A stretch of 64,000 nt of DNA from Apoda limacodes (Eukaryota; Arthropoda; Insecta; Lepidoptera; Limacodidae): the NCBI GenBank assembly GCA_946406115.1, contig OX291553.1, positions 12,033,001 through 12,097,000 of the forward strand. Reading direction: 5' to 3'. Below the pieces are notes generated by a model. It worked only from the letters and a program-made list of their open reading frames with translations, was not told the DNA's origin and did no database searches. Numbering within the stretch: position 1 is the first letter of the stretch; each line of letters begins with the position of its first letter. Of this stretch, positions 30,054-41,305 are shown piece after piece. The translations under genes were made by a program, and so were the position numbers.

Positions 30054-32628
30054 CAGGGTGTCCGGGAAGTTGACGTTCAAACGTATAATTTAGATACTTT
30101 ATGATATGAGGAGTATCCGAATCACCCCCATGTGTGTTCTACGATTTTTCGTAGTTTTCGAGATAGAATTTTTTTAATGATTTTTTTCGTAACTTTCACC
30201 TAACATCAGTTTTCGATTTTTTTTCAGTTCTGTTGAACATTTCTGGTTCCGTTTTTTTATGATAACTAATAAGCATAGTCTAACCTAACCCCGTAAAAAT
30301 TTGGTTTATCTAGGAATTGCAGAACTTACTTAGAATTTATTCGAAAGCTCAAAATTAAGATTTGAGCTCAGTACTCACAAATTTTCAAAGTATCAAAAAA
30401 AATCTAAATAGAGAGGGATTTTTGGGTTTTAAAATTATTTTAAAAACTTCCTAAGTCATTAAACTTTTAAACAAGGCCAAATAAAAATAGGGTTATCAGG
30501 GTTTTTTTTTTCTGTAACTGACCTTCAAAGTAAATTAAGGCATTTTTTAAGGAAAAAAAATAATTATTTTATTTTATTTAAATCTTTGACTTTCTTTGCG
30601 TTATGATGGATTTGAGTAAAAAAATTATTTGTTAATAAGATAAATTTATTTAAAGTAAATTTTCAAAATTTCGCCTTCCCACAGAAATGCACAATCTACA
30701 CCTGCGCAAAAAATTATGTCTTAACTCCCCTAAAAGCTTCGCGGTTATTGCTTACAGCGGTTTCGGCTTCGCGAATTTTTCTTCTAAGCTCTTCTTCACT
30801 TGAAGCTTCTCTGGCGTACGTTATTTCTTTAAAGTAGCCCCAGATAAAAAAATCTATGGGGTTGAGGTCAGGCGAGTGTGGTGGCCAGGCAATTTGCTCT
30901 CGTCGTCCGATCCACCTGCTGTGGTACGTCTGGTTTAAATGGCGACGCACTTTCGCCGAATAATGACATGGTGCGCCGTCGTTCTGGAACACCATTGTCC
31001 TTCTCAATTCAAGGTTTACATCTTCCAGTAATATTGGTAAATCATCTTCTAAAAAACTTTTGTACATCTCGCCGTCTAATCTGGATGGCAGTTCAAATGG
31101 GCCTATTAATTCGCCATTCAAGACGCCAGACCACAGGTTCACGCTGAAACGATGTTGAAATGATGAAGATCTGGCAGCATGTGGACTTTCAACGGCCCAA
31201 ATATGATAATTGTGGATATTGAAAACTCCCGTTCGCTCAAATCTTGACTCATCCGTCCACAAGATTTTATTAAAATATCCGGGGTCTTCTTCCTCTTTTT
31301 GCAACATAGTTCTACAAAACTCGACTCTCAATTCATAATCTGAAGGCTGCAAAGCTTGTAATTTTTGTATGTGATAGGCGTGAAAAGATTCCTCACGCAA
31401 AATATCTTGTATTGAAGATCTTGGTATGTCAAGATTACGAGCCATTGCTCTCGTACTTGTACTTCTATTAAGTTGCACTTCCTATAGAACAATTTCCCTG
31501 CGTTCCGGATCAACTCTCAAAATGCCTTCACCACCACGTTGGCCAGGAATACGGCCTGCCATTAACGTATTGTGAGTATTAACGAGCACACCATAGTCAG
31601 GGTAATGATCAGGTTGTGGTCCGCCTCGGCGTTCAAGGTGTTATCTGTAGAGTCTTGCTGTTTCACGTCCGTTGCACAACACCGTAGAAATAATGCTTTT
31701 CTGCATATTCACTCAGACTGTAAGGCATCACTAACACTTCCAAGTAACTACAGTCCAAATCGATAGGCACAACGAAATCCAGTAACAAACAAGGGTCAAA
31801 CAAGTAAGCAGCGGCGGTATCAATAGGCAAGATAGTGGTCAAAAACCGGCAGAACGAGATGAGTAGCAGTAAACACAATGTGAGTACGACTGAGGTACGG
31901 CGCGCGGCGGCACGGAGATGTACTCATTGTTAGCGTCAATGCTGGTAGCAGTTGTCTCACTATAACCGGTTTCTAATGTTACTGTACTACTCTAACCCAC
32001 CGACACAAACTAGAGAGAGTGAGATAGCAAAATTTTTTTACCTGAGCATTTTTTCATGGTAAAAATCACAACAATGAAATCTATTGGGTTTCTCTGATTA
32101 AATGCAGGCATCTACAAATTCAAAGAATTTAGATTTTAAGTTTAATTGTGTTTTACTCAAATCCATCATAACGCAAAGAAAGTCAAAGATTTAAATAAAA
32201 TAAAATAATTATTTTTTTTCCTTAAAAAATGCCTTAATTTACTTTGAAGGTCAGTTATAGAAAATAAACCCTTGATAACCCTATTTTTATTTGGCCTTGT
32301 TTTAAAGTTTAATGTCTTAGGAAGTTTTTGAAATAACTTTGAACCCAAAATCTCTCCATTCAATTTTTTTTTGATACTTTGAAAATTTGTGAGTACTGAG
32401 CTCAAATCTTAATTTTGAACTTTCGAATGAATTCTAAGTAAGTTCTGCAATTCCTAGATAAACCATATTTTAGGGGGTTAGGTTAGACCATGCTTATTAG
32501 TTATCACAAAAAAACTGAACCAGCAATGTTCAACCGAACGAGAAAAAAATCGAAAACTAATGTTAGGTGAAAATTACGAAAAAATTATCTAAATTTTACG
32601 TTTGAACGTCAACTCCCCGGCCACCCTG
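30054..32628. mobile_element. Tc1/mariner-type DNA transposon with long terminal inverted repeats
   Basis: The ends are CAGGGTGTCCGGGAAGTTGA and the inverted CAGGGTGGCCGGGGAGTTGA, flanked by TA. The inverted repeats continue for about 570 bp on the left (to about 30623) and 480 bp on the right (from about 32150). The right repeat lacks an internal block of about 90 bp present on the left (about 30100-30185). The element contains a broken transposase on the minus strand and is inserted in a LINE. Confidence 0.88.
30714..31728 (-). pseudogene. Mariner-type transposase, DD41D-like, broken
   Basis: The catalytic blocks are ILWTDESRFERTGVF (first Asp), MVFQNDGAPCHYSAKVRRH (second Asp) and WPPHSPDLNPIDFFIWGYF (third Asp). 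I count 41 residues between the second Asp and the Asp of PIDFF, so it looks like a DD41D type. The open frame is 31478-30714. Upstream, the frame MAGRIPGQRGGEG (about 31562) is separated from it by an in-frame TAG near 31484. Another stop near 31640 and a 1-bp shift near 31680 separate the N-terminus MPYSLSEYAEKHYFYG (31728). It is not functional as it stands. Confidence 0.85.
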
Positions 32629-32905
32629 TATATTCACTTATATTTATATATACATTATTCATATATATTATTTATGTGTATTTATTTATATTATATATAT
32701 TATTGTTTGATGTATATACTTCTTAATAACTATATCGTCACACACCTACTATATTATGTTTAACTTTATTATTTCCTCTACCCAAAGGTTGTCTGGAAGA
32801 GATCGCTTTAAAGCGATAAGACCACCATTTGTTTTCTTTATTTATAAACAGATTTTTGTACAATTATTTTGTTGGTGCAATAGAGTATATTATTATTTTT
32901 ATTAT
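32629..32905 (+). mobile_element. LINE 3' UTR, continuation of 29300-30053
   Basis: It contains CTCTACCCAAAGGTTGTCTGG and a perfect 16-bp palindrome, ATCGCTTTAAAGCGAT (32802-32817). It ends with GTGCAATAGAGTATATTATT and (ATT)n repeats. The same order is present, on the minus strand, at the 3' end of the LINE at 12814. Confidence 0.78.
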
Positions 32906-33239
32906 TATTATTGAAAAAGACTGGTCTAGTAAGAGTATCGGTTTTTTCAGTACTTAATACCTAGTAATAAAAATAAGTGTTGGTCTTTTATAATTTTTAA
33001 TAACTTCTTCGATTATTTAAATATTTGAGCTCCCGATATTTTGATGCTGTTACAAGCAACATGATTGCAGGATGACCAACGTTCTTGTGAGTTTAAAACG
33101 ATGATTATAGGCAAATATATACTTAATTTAATTTATTTGCTTACTTACAGATTGTAGTATATAGTTAAAGAATGTTTATTAATGTGTTATAACTATAATA
33201 TATATATATGAATATAATAACTATATTAAAGAATTAATA

Positions 33240-33490
33240 TATTTGATGGCTACAGTTTTCATAGAAACCTCCTCACGCGAACGCTTGGGTTGTGGAATGA
33301 GCTCCCTGCCAAGGTTTTCTCTAAGGAGTACAGTATGAGATTCTTCAAGGAAGAAGTTATTAGATTTATGAAGGGTCGGCAACGCGTAAGTGATACCCCT
33401 GCTGTTGCAAGCGTCCATAGGCTACGGTGACCGCTTACCATTAGGCGGACCGTGAGCTTGTTTGCCACCATAGTGGGATAAAAAAAAAAC
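33240..33490 (+). mobile_element. 3'-end fragment of a non-LTR retrotransposon
   Basis: A frame reads RFFKEEVIRFMKGRQRVSD then TPAVASVHRLR, followed by a GACCGCTTACCATTAGGCGGACCG 3' UTR block and a short poly-A (33481-33489). The same sequence recurs at 40107-40735 and 11878-12064. The copy is 5' truncated. Confidence 0.8.
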
Positions 33491-33599
33491 TTTATTACTT
33501 GTTATTATCTACTACCTCTACTCTAAATGTATGTACAGTAGGTTTTAAATAACAGTTGATGGCATTAAATTAAAAAAGAAGTAATAATTTAGTAATACA

Positions 33600-34258
33600 G
33601 GTATGTTAATATTAGGATTCGAAAATTACACATTTTTTTATCCTAATACCTAGGTATTAACTTATAAAATATTTATGTCAGAGTATGATTTATGAAATGT
33701 CAGTATTTTTAATAATGTTTCAGTTTATATTTTCTACAGTTTGTCATCAAAATATTCCCTAACGTTATAATCATTTTTGGTTAATAAATATTCTTTAAAT
33801 TAAACAAAGAATTTTTTGCCTTTAAGATTCTGTAGATAGGTAGGTAAATGATTAAATAGTTTTATAGCCATGTAGTATGCACAGTTCTGATACATGTTAA
33901 GTATTGAGTTGGGTAGCAGCAGTCGGTTTACTGTATTCGATTTATTATTATACCTCTTGTCGACATCATCTCAATTGGAATGAACACAATTAATAATTAT
34001 ATATAATTCTGACACAGCGTTTTTGTAAAACAAAGTTTGCATTGACTTCCGTGCAATTTCCTTATAAGACTATACCATACCTAATTCACGAAGCTATGTA
34101 ACTATGATAGGTAGTTAGCGCACATTTTCTTCGGTACATTTCCGTATTTCACGAAACAGATACGAAAATCGACTTGGATTGCTTATTAGGGTCTCAAGGT
34201 GTGGTTTCCAAGTTAGGTTCGTATCTAAAGTTACACCTAACAATGTAAAGGCGTTCAC
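33600..34258 (-). pseudogene. Non-LTR reverse transcriptase C-terminal remnant
   Basis: On the minus strand, FTLLGVTLDTNLTWKPHLE is recognisable near 34200 (the thumb block LGV.LD..L.W..H). Further 3' the phrases KSNTVNRLLLPNS and MYQNCAYYMAIKLFNHLP follow. Several stops interrupt it. It is joined at about 34260 to a Jockey gag fragment on the other strand. The family is unlike the other LINEs in the window. Confidence 0.65.
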
Positions 34259-34261
34259 TAC

Positions 34262-35105
34262 TACCTCCCCGTACGGGAAGTACATCGCATGTACAATGGC
34301 CGTAATAAGTCCGAGTGCTACGACATGGTGCTCGTTGTACTAGACCTGACAACAGAAGGCAAAGCCATCTTTAATATTAAAGATGTTTGCAGCCTCAAAG
34401 GCATCAGGGTCGAGACTCCGCACAAGCGGTCGAACCCTAGCCAATGCCACAGATGCCAGCTATATGGCCACGCGCAGCGCAACTGCAGACGCCACTCCGG
34501 ACTGTGATCGCGATCGCTCCAACGCATCCGACCCGGTCGCTTGCGTACTCTGTGGGAGCGAAGGCCACCCAGCGAATTACCGCGGGTGCCCCAAAGCTCC
34601 CAAACAGAGCTCGCGTAAACCCAAACAGGGTAAATCGCGCCCCTCCGCCCCCCGCCAACAGGCTCCGCTCGTGCCTGCTCCCCTCCCTACTGTCAACGCC
34701 TGGAGCCGTCCTCCAGCGCTAGTAGCGTCCAAATCAAATGAGACAGACAAACTTTTGTCTGCTCTCCCCGGACCCGTCTCAGTTACAGGTATTCCCTACC
34801 CCGCCCCTCTCATGTCCCGGGACATCCCGCGTCCAGCGCCCATGAGAAGTGCTCCCGCACCTCTCGCGCAAACGCGCCTTGCCCCCCCGCGCCCCTCTCT
34901 CGCGCTGCCCCGCAACGCCGCTCAGACGGCCGAGCAGCAGCATTTCGACATTCTCTCCGAAATTTCTTGGGCCTGCGACCCTGCCTATTTCGAGATCGTG
35001 TACGCCGAGTACGTACAAATCACCAATTCCCATCAAATGCTCAGCTTCATGGCTAAGCATCGCGACTTCTTCGCCGTCCTCCGCAGGGTAACTCCAAAAC
35101 CTTAA
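34262..35105 (+). pseudogene. Jockey gag, truncated and frameshifted by a 35-bp deletion
   Basis: Compared with 61743-62626, this copy lacks the first 320 residues and 35 bp equal to 61971-62005. The deletion removes the first Cys pair of the second zinc knuckle and shifts the frame. The first frame (34289-34507) ends RNCRRHSGL; the correct frame resumes after it with CVLCGSEGHPANYRGC. The deletion borders share short homology (ACG). Confidence 0.85.
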
Positions 35106-35112
35106 AACCAAA

Positions 35113-38100
35113 ATGGATTGCACAACCGCGCGCGAAAAACCCCGGTCCGTCTCCATAGGCTATTTTAACGCCAACGGTCTCCGCAACCAAAGAGAGGAAT
35201 TATCGCAATTCCTCTCGTCCCAAAAACCGGACGTCTTCCTCATCCAGGAAACGTTCCTAAAGCCCGCTGTCCGTACCCCTTCGATCGCGAACTATCGCAC
35301 CGTCCGTAATGATAGAACTTCCTCCAATCTCGGAGGCACTCTCATCTATTACAGGCGCTCCCTGCATTGCTCCCCTATCGATCCTCCACCGCTTACGAAT
35401 TTAGAAGCATCCGTCTGCCGCCTAGCGATGACCGGCCATCAGCCGATCATCATTGCATCGGTCTATCTCTCTCCCCTAAAAGACTTGCTCGAGAGCGACC
35501 TTCAGTCGCTCTTAAGTTTAGGCGACGCCGTCATCCTTGCCGGCGACCTAAATTGCAAGCATCGCCGCTGGAACTCTTCTGTAACTTCACAAAGAGGCAG
35601 ACTCCTCGACGATTTAGTTGACAGACTAAACTTTGACATCATCGCTCCCATGACGCCCACTTACTATCCCCACAATACTCGGAATAACCCCGACGTACTC
35701 GACATAGCACTTCTAAAGAATGTAAGGCTAAGCTTTCGCTCTATAGACGTGCTTGACGAACTTGACTCGGACCACCGCCAAGAGGACGACAGCCTCCGAT
35801 TAGGTTTCCCTTCGGACTCTCCTCCCGACACTAGAACCGTGACGGACTGGGATAAATTTGGGCGATTGCTCGAAAATCCCAGCTCGCCACATCTAGACCG
35901 CGTTCCCGACGTAATCTCATCCGCGACCGATCTTAACGTAGCTATCGACTCACTCACTAGCCACCTGACCGCCACCGTTGGCAAGTGCTCACGACAAGTG
36001 CCGGTTGGTGATTATCACCACCTAATCCTGCCTCAGCACATCAGGTCGCTAATGACTGAGCGTAACGCGGCCCGCCGCGCACGCGATCGCGCTCCCACTA
36101 TCGATAATAAAGCTCGCTTCAACGACTTACACCGCCGTGTAAGAACCGCTGTAGCTGAGCTCCGCGCCCAACGTTTCGGTGATCTTATGGAGAACATTTC
36201 TCCCTCTCACCAAGCTTATTGGCACTTAGCCAGAGCTCTAAAATCCGAAACCGCGAACTCTCTCCCTCCGTTATCTCGTCCCAACAACGTTCCCGCGTTC
36301 AACGACGACGAAAAAGCGGATTGCCTAGCGTCTAGCCTCCAAGCCCAATGTGCCTTAAGCACACAGCCCGTCGATCCCGACCACGTGCGCGAGGTAGACG
36401 GCGAAGTGGAGCGCAGAACTTCTCTGCCTCCACAAGACCCCCTGCCCCCTGTCACTGTCGACGAAGTCGTACAGGTCATCAAAGACCTACGCCCCCGTAA
36501 GGCCCCCGGTGCTGACGGTATCTCTAACGATATCCTAAAGCGCCTCACTCTTCCCCTTATCTGCCTCCTAGTAGCGATCTTTAACGCTGCTATGGAACAT
36601 TGCATCTTTCCTTCTCAATGGAAAGATGCAATTGTTATAGGCATCCATAAGCCAGGTAAAGCTCGTACCGAGCCGTCCTCCTATCGCCCCATAAGTTTAC
36701 TAAAGGCCCTTGGTAAACTCTATGAACGCCTCCTCCTTGCTCGCCTACGAAACGCTATAGTTTCCAGAGGCATTTTAATAGATGAGCAGTTCGGCTTTCG
36801 TGCCAAACACTCATGCGTCCATCAAGTCCTCCGCATAACGGAACATATTCTTACAGGCTTTCAGCCAGCGTTAGGTAAGACCCGTCACACGGGCGCTGTC
36901 TTCTTCGATGTAGCGAAAGCTTTCGACAAAGTCTGGCACAACGGTTTAATTTTTAAACTGTACAACTTTCAGTTGCCAGATCGTCTCGTGCTCATCATTC
37001 GAGACTATTTGTCGAATCGTAGCTTTCGCTACAAAGTCGAAGGCACTCTCTCTTCCCCCCGCCCCATTGAAGCAGGAGTCCCGCAAGGGTCCGTGCTCGC
37101 CCCCATCTTGTACCTTCTGTACACAAACGATATCCCTAAAACGATAGGTTCCAATCTAGCCCTCTTTGCGGACGATACCGCTCTCTATACCACAGATAGG
37201 CAAGTGAGTCGAATCACTGAGAGACTCCAACCCGCTATCACCGCCCTAGGCGAGTGGTTTCGGAAATGGAGAATCGAGGTGAATCCCGACAAAAGCTCTG
37301 CCGTCCTTTTTACCCTAGGCCGCCCTCCGCGGCCTTCTCCCCTTTCTCTTTTCGGTCGTGCCATTCCCTGGCAAAATAAGACCAAATATCTCGGTGTGAC
37401 CATGGATAGTCGCTTGAACTTCCAAGCTCACACCAAAATAGTCAGAGACCGAGCCGCTTTTGTCCTCGGCCGTCTCTATCCCATGATAGGCAAGTATAGT
37501 AAGATGTCGCTTAGAAATAAGCTAAATCTTTACACAACTTGTATCCGCCCCATACTAGCTTATGCTAGCGTAGTCTTTGCGCTGTCCAAGCGCAATCTCC
37601 ACAAACTCCAGACCCTCCAAAACCGCTTTCTCAGAGCGGCCTCTGGAGCCTCTTGGTACGTTCGCAACGCGGACCTACACAGAGACTTCGAACTTCCCAC
37701 GATTCCCCAATACTTTAAAGACTTGGCAGTCCGCTTTTTCGCGCGTACGCAAAATCACCCGAATCGTTTAATTGTGCAATCCACAACGTATCGTCCCCCC
37801 GATCGACCCGGTCACGGTCGTAAAACTATTGTTAGGCGGCCTCGGCACGTACTAACGTCCCCAGATGACGATCTCGCTGTCCGGATAGCGAGATTAGTCT
37901 CTACGACCTCCCCGAATAGGGCCTCCCTCCAAACACGACGCCGACGTCCCCGGGTTCGTCGGCGCCCACAAGGATACACTAGGTATCAAAGAGTGCCGGG
38001 GCGCTTCTCGCCCCCACTCAATCGCAATCGTACCCGCGTAACGGGGAACTCCCCTCCTGGCGGTGACTCACCTTCGGGTTCGAGACTCACGCCGGTCGAA

Positions 38101-38157
38101 GGGACGCCCCCGAGAGCGACAACCCAAGCCGAGGCTTCCCCCGCGGGGAGCCCTTGA
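35113..38157 (+). CDS. Jockey ORF2 polyprotein: APE endonuclease + reverse transcriptase, 1014 residues
   Basis: The endonuclease (about residues 10-235) has GYFNANGLRNQ, DVFLIQETFL, ILAGDLNCKHRRW, PDVLDIALLKN and LDSDH, so all catalytic residues are present. The reverse transcriptase (about 460-740) has RKAPGADGISNDILK, FFDVAKAFDKVWHNGLIF, GVPQGSVLAPILYLLYTND and LALFADDTALYT. A thumb block TKYLGVTMDSRLNF follows. The last 90 residues are Arg/Pro-rich, with TRRRRPRVRRRPQGYTRYQR. No stop or frameshift is seen, so the enzyme may be active. The ATG lies seven bases after the gag stop and matches the other copy at 62634. Confidence 0.92.
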   Translation: MDCTTAREKPRSVSIGYFNANGLRNQREELSQFLSSQKPDVFLIQETFLKPAVRTPSIANYRTVRNDRTSSNLGGTLIYYRRSLHCSPIDPPPLTNLEASVCRLAMTGHQPIIIASVYLSPLKDLLESDLQSLLSLGDAVILAGDLNCKHRRWNSSVTSQRGRLLDDLVDRLNFDIIAPMTPTYYPHNTRNNPDVLDIALLKNVRLSFRSIDVLDELDSDHRQEDDSLRLGFPSDSPPDTRTVTDWDKFGRLLENPSSPHLDRVPDVISSATDLNVAIDSLTSHLTATVGKCSRQVPVGDYHHLILPQHIRSLMTERNAARRARDRAPTIDNKARFNDLHRRVRTAVAELRAQRFGDLMENISPSHQAYWHLARALKSETANSLPPLSRPNNVPAFNDDEKADCLASSLQAQCALSTQPVDPDHVREVDGEVERRTSLPPQDPLPPVTVDEVVQVIKDLRPRKAPGADGISNDILKRLTLPLICLLVAIFNAAMEHCIFPSQWKDAIVIGIHKPGKARTEPSSYRPISLLKALGKLYERLLLARLRNAIVSRGILIDEQFGFRAKHSCVHQVLRITEHILTGFQPALGKTRHTGAVFFDVAKAFDKVWHNGLIFKLYNFQLPDRLVLIIRDYLSNRSFRYKVEGTLSSPRPIEAGVPQGSVLAPILYLLYTNDIPKTIGSNLALFADDTALYTTDRQVSRITERLQPAITALGEWFRKWRIEVNPDKSSAVLFTLGRPPRPSPLSLFGRAIPWQNKTKYLGVTMDSRLNFQAHTKIVRDRAAFVLGRLYPMIGKYSKMSLRNKLNLYTTCIRPILAYASVVFALSKRNLHKLQTLQNRFLRAASGASWYVRNADLHRDFELPTIPQYFKDLAVRFFARTQNHPNRLIVQSTTYRPPDRPGHGRKTIVRRPRHVLTSPDDDLAVRIARLVSTTSPNRASLQTRRRRPRVRRRPQGYTRYQRVPGRFSPPLNRNRTRVTGNSPPGGDSPSGSRLTPVEGTPPRATTQAEASPAGSP

Positions 38158-38277
38158 GCGTTGGGCGCTATATGGGCTGAGGCTCCTTCAGAGTCTCGCC
38201 CCAAAAGTCCGGTGAAGCAGTAATGGCTGCAACAGCCAACTGCATAGTCAGCTCAGAAAAAAAAAAAAAAAAAAAAA

Positions 38278-41200
38278 TATATCTTTAAAATGTGTTACAA
38301 CTTTATCGAATGTACCAAGAATGTTTTTCTTTAGGCTAAAAAAAATTTCAGATTTATTGAGGAATAATATAGTAACGTCAGCCGCAAAAAACATAATTTT
38401 ATGCGAATGCCTAACTATCTGCCCCATTTATTTGTCGTTTGGTTATGATACAACCGGAAATTAAATAAGTCACCTCAACAATATTTGCTCCTTATGTTAC
38501 TGCACATTTTATAACTTAGCGATTTGCAACTGTTATTTAAAATTCGTTATATTGGATGTTCCTAAAAATGTTTAATAGTAATATGAACCATAAATACTAT
38601 ACTGTATTATGCTTAAGAAAACTGTAACTTCCAACTTACGTACCTACCTGCCTTCAAAATCCGCATATATTTTACGAAAAAAACACTTTGGCTGTTTTAA
38701 AGTTAAAAACATTGATTGCGTCATACCCTTAATTTAATCATATTACGAGTAGGTACTTTTAAAATATGAATGTGAGGTGAGTTGACAATGAAAATTATTC
38801 GAATAAGTATTTTGCCACGGCTTGCAAATATATATTATACAATGTAACAAATATATAATTGTTTTTATTTGATTTCTAATAAAACATTACGTACCTACCT
38901 ACATATATTATTTGTTAAAGGTAGTAATGTTACCATCAAGTAAAACAGTGATTAAGAATGATTTAAAATCTTTATTTGCTGCGTTTTTTATATTTTTAGG
39001 TACTTATTAATAACAGAATAAAATAGCTTTATCGGTTATGTTTTATTAATGACAAAAAGAAAATATTAAAAATAATTAATTATCATTACAATTCACAGCA
39101 AAGTTATTGACGATAATTGCCACCGAATTAAATATCAACTTTGTATTTGCTTATCTATTTTAAGTAGGTAACTAGGTATAGAAGTCGTGTCAATATTATT
39201 ATATGTTAACTACATATTTATTGACATTTGGAAGAAATTTAGAGCGTTTAGAAAATTAAACCCTTGTTAATTTATTATGAGTACAGTACACTACTTATTA
39301 GAAGGGTATTATTTTATAGTCACGTTCCAACCCGACATTCCAAACTTGCGCTTTTGTCACTGTTAACGCTTCATCAATTTCATCATAATAGGGAAATTAT
39401 ACTGCAAGTTAGCATCACTAGTCTAAAACATTATGGAGTGAATGATATCTTCTTTTTGTTCCTACACAATCTTCGATGTTAACATTGTTCTGTTATGTGC
39501 AGATAAATATATTTAACGATGAAATAAGTATCTTTTTGATAGCTACTTCCGGAAATCTGGCAGTTAGCCACGCGTTTTGGACACGAATTTTTTAGGATTG
39601 CGCCTTAGAGTATTTTATCTCAATGACAAAACCTCTTATTTCTAATTTTTTTCTCTGAAAATAATTTCACGATTGAAAACGAAAACATTGTGTGAAAACA
39701 GTGTATTTCGTGTATTTTAGATTAAATTTTTACAGCTCCAAAGTGGTAAGCAATGTAAACGAATAAATATAGTTGGTTTGAGATTTATGAAAATCAAATC
39801 AAATAAAAAAAAATACAAATTATTTTACCAAGTACTTAGGTTCGCACAAAACAATAACTGTAATTTATAAAGTATTGTACAGTACTTAACTAAATGGAAA
39901 AATTTTACTCATCAATTGACCCTCAAGTCCTAAAAATATAAATTGCCCTAAGCCTTACATTCTTCAAACATAACAACATTAAGATTTGGCTCTGAAACGT
40001 GGCGAAATTTCTTAAAGTGGAAACACTGATTTCATTTCATAGACGCAGTCCGATTGAAAAACTAGTAGAAGCCTGAAAGGGGCATTGTTCACTTTGTAGA
40101 GGTGGTTTTTTTTTTTGAAATACCACTTAGGTGGCAAACAATCACACACACGGTCCGCCTGATGGTAAGCGGTCACCGTGGCCTATGGATGCTTGCAACA
40201 GCAGGGGTATCACTCGCGCGTTGCCAACCCTTCAAAAATCTAATTACTCCTTCCTTGAAGAACCTCATACTGTAGTCCTTAGAGAAAACCAAGGCAGGGA
40301 GCACATTCCACAGATAATGCACATTCCACAACCCAAGCGTTCGCGGGAGGTAGTTTGTCTGAAACCGCACTGTACGCGACCATTTCGCTTCTAGAGTGTG
40401 AGAATGAATTCCCCGCCGATGGCGAGCGGTGCGATGGTAGAAAGTAGCCGTGGGCATCATTTCGGATTTCCTCAGAACACATCCAATTGTACAAGCGGTC
40501 TCTCCTCAGACTTAAGGGTTCGATACGGCAAGTGAATTTGGGATCGTTGACAATTCTCACAGCCCGTCGTTGAACCGAGTCAAAAGAGCCAAGTTGAGTG
40601 GGTTGTGCACCCGCCCAGAGATGGCAGCAGTACTCGATATGGGGCCGAACTTGCGACTTGTAAAGCAGCAACCTCTGTCCTGTGAAGTATGCTAGTTTGC
40701 CCTGCCTTGGACAAATTTCCAGGCAGATTAGCACATACCCTTACGAATATAAATTTATAATTTTTTAGTATCAAACCTTTTACCTTTACCTTTTGTTTGA
40801 ATAAAGGTTACAAAACATGACACTGCTAAAGCTGAAGCCAATTAACTTGAAAAATATATAATGTTACACATGATAAATTCAAACTCGATTAATACATTAT
40901 GTAGATTGACTATTTTCAATTAAAAAAAAATCATTTGATGCATATTCGTGCACAAAATGTTGAATGGCAGCCCTATTAACTATTAACTTAATTACACTCA
41001 GTAATTCTAAAAAATACTGATACTTACTACAAAACACATTGAATATTTCTCTTTTAAACAAAAGAAAATACTCTATAGACCTTATATATATACTTGTAAT
41101 AAAAAAAATTGTTCGCGCCGGGCTAGATCTGAATAATGCTTTTTTTACAGAATATGTGCTATAGTTGCGGATTATCTAATAAAGAATAAAAAGGTCCTCA

Positions 41201-41305
41201 TACAAGAAACACGCTTTCGTTGTTTTTGCTCTATCGTAAAAATAATAATCCATACAAGCTTCAAACATGCAGAAGCTATCTTTAAAGGATAACAACAAAT
41301 AATAA
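38278..41305. other. Intergenic AT-rich region; one LINE fragment, nothing else firm
   Basis: From 38278 to about 40106 I see no gene. The 40000-40106 part has phrases (GTGGCGAAATTTCTTAAAGTGGAAACA, inverted) resembling the element at 48800-49717, too short to call. The LINE fragment at 40107-40735 is listed separately. Confidence 0.45.
40107..40735 (-). mobile_element. 3' part of a non-LTR retrotransposon
   Basis: On the minus strand a reverse transcriptase C-terminus is readable in two frames: VRPHIEYCCHLWAGAQP, LGSFDSVQRRAVRIVND and PLSLRRDRL. After a shift near 40440 come FYHRTARHRRGIHSHTLEA and RFFKEGVIRFLKGWQRASD. It ends with a 3' UTR matching 33430-33480 and a poly-A read as T-run at 40108-40118. 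The copy is 5' truncated and broken. Confidence 0.82.

Larger units (their letters stand above)
34262..38277 (+). mobile_element. GC-rich Jockey-type LINE, 5'-truncated, ends in poly-A
   Basis: It starts within gag (CCTCCCCGTACGGGAAG, equal to 61745 in the other copy) and ends with a 21-A tail (38257-38277). It carries a frameshifted partial gag and a fully open ORF2. Base composition is much richer in GC than the surroundings. I saw no clear target duplication. Confidence 0.9.

Noticed and set aside
30878..31147. 89-residue plus-strand frame in the mariner element
   Set aside because: It is antisense to the transposase, which shows all three catalytic blocks on the minus strand.
35664..36605. 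Minus-strand frames of 106 and 129 residues
   Set aside because: They are shadows of the intact Jockey ORF2 on the plus strand.
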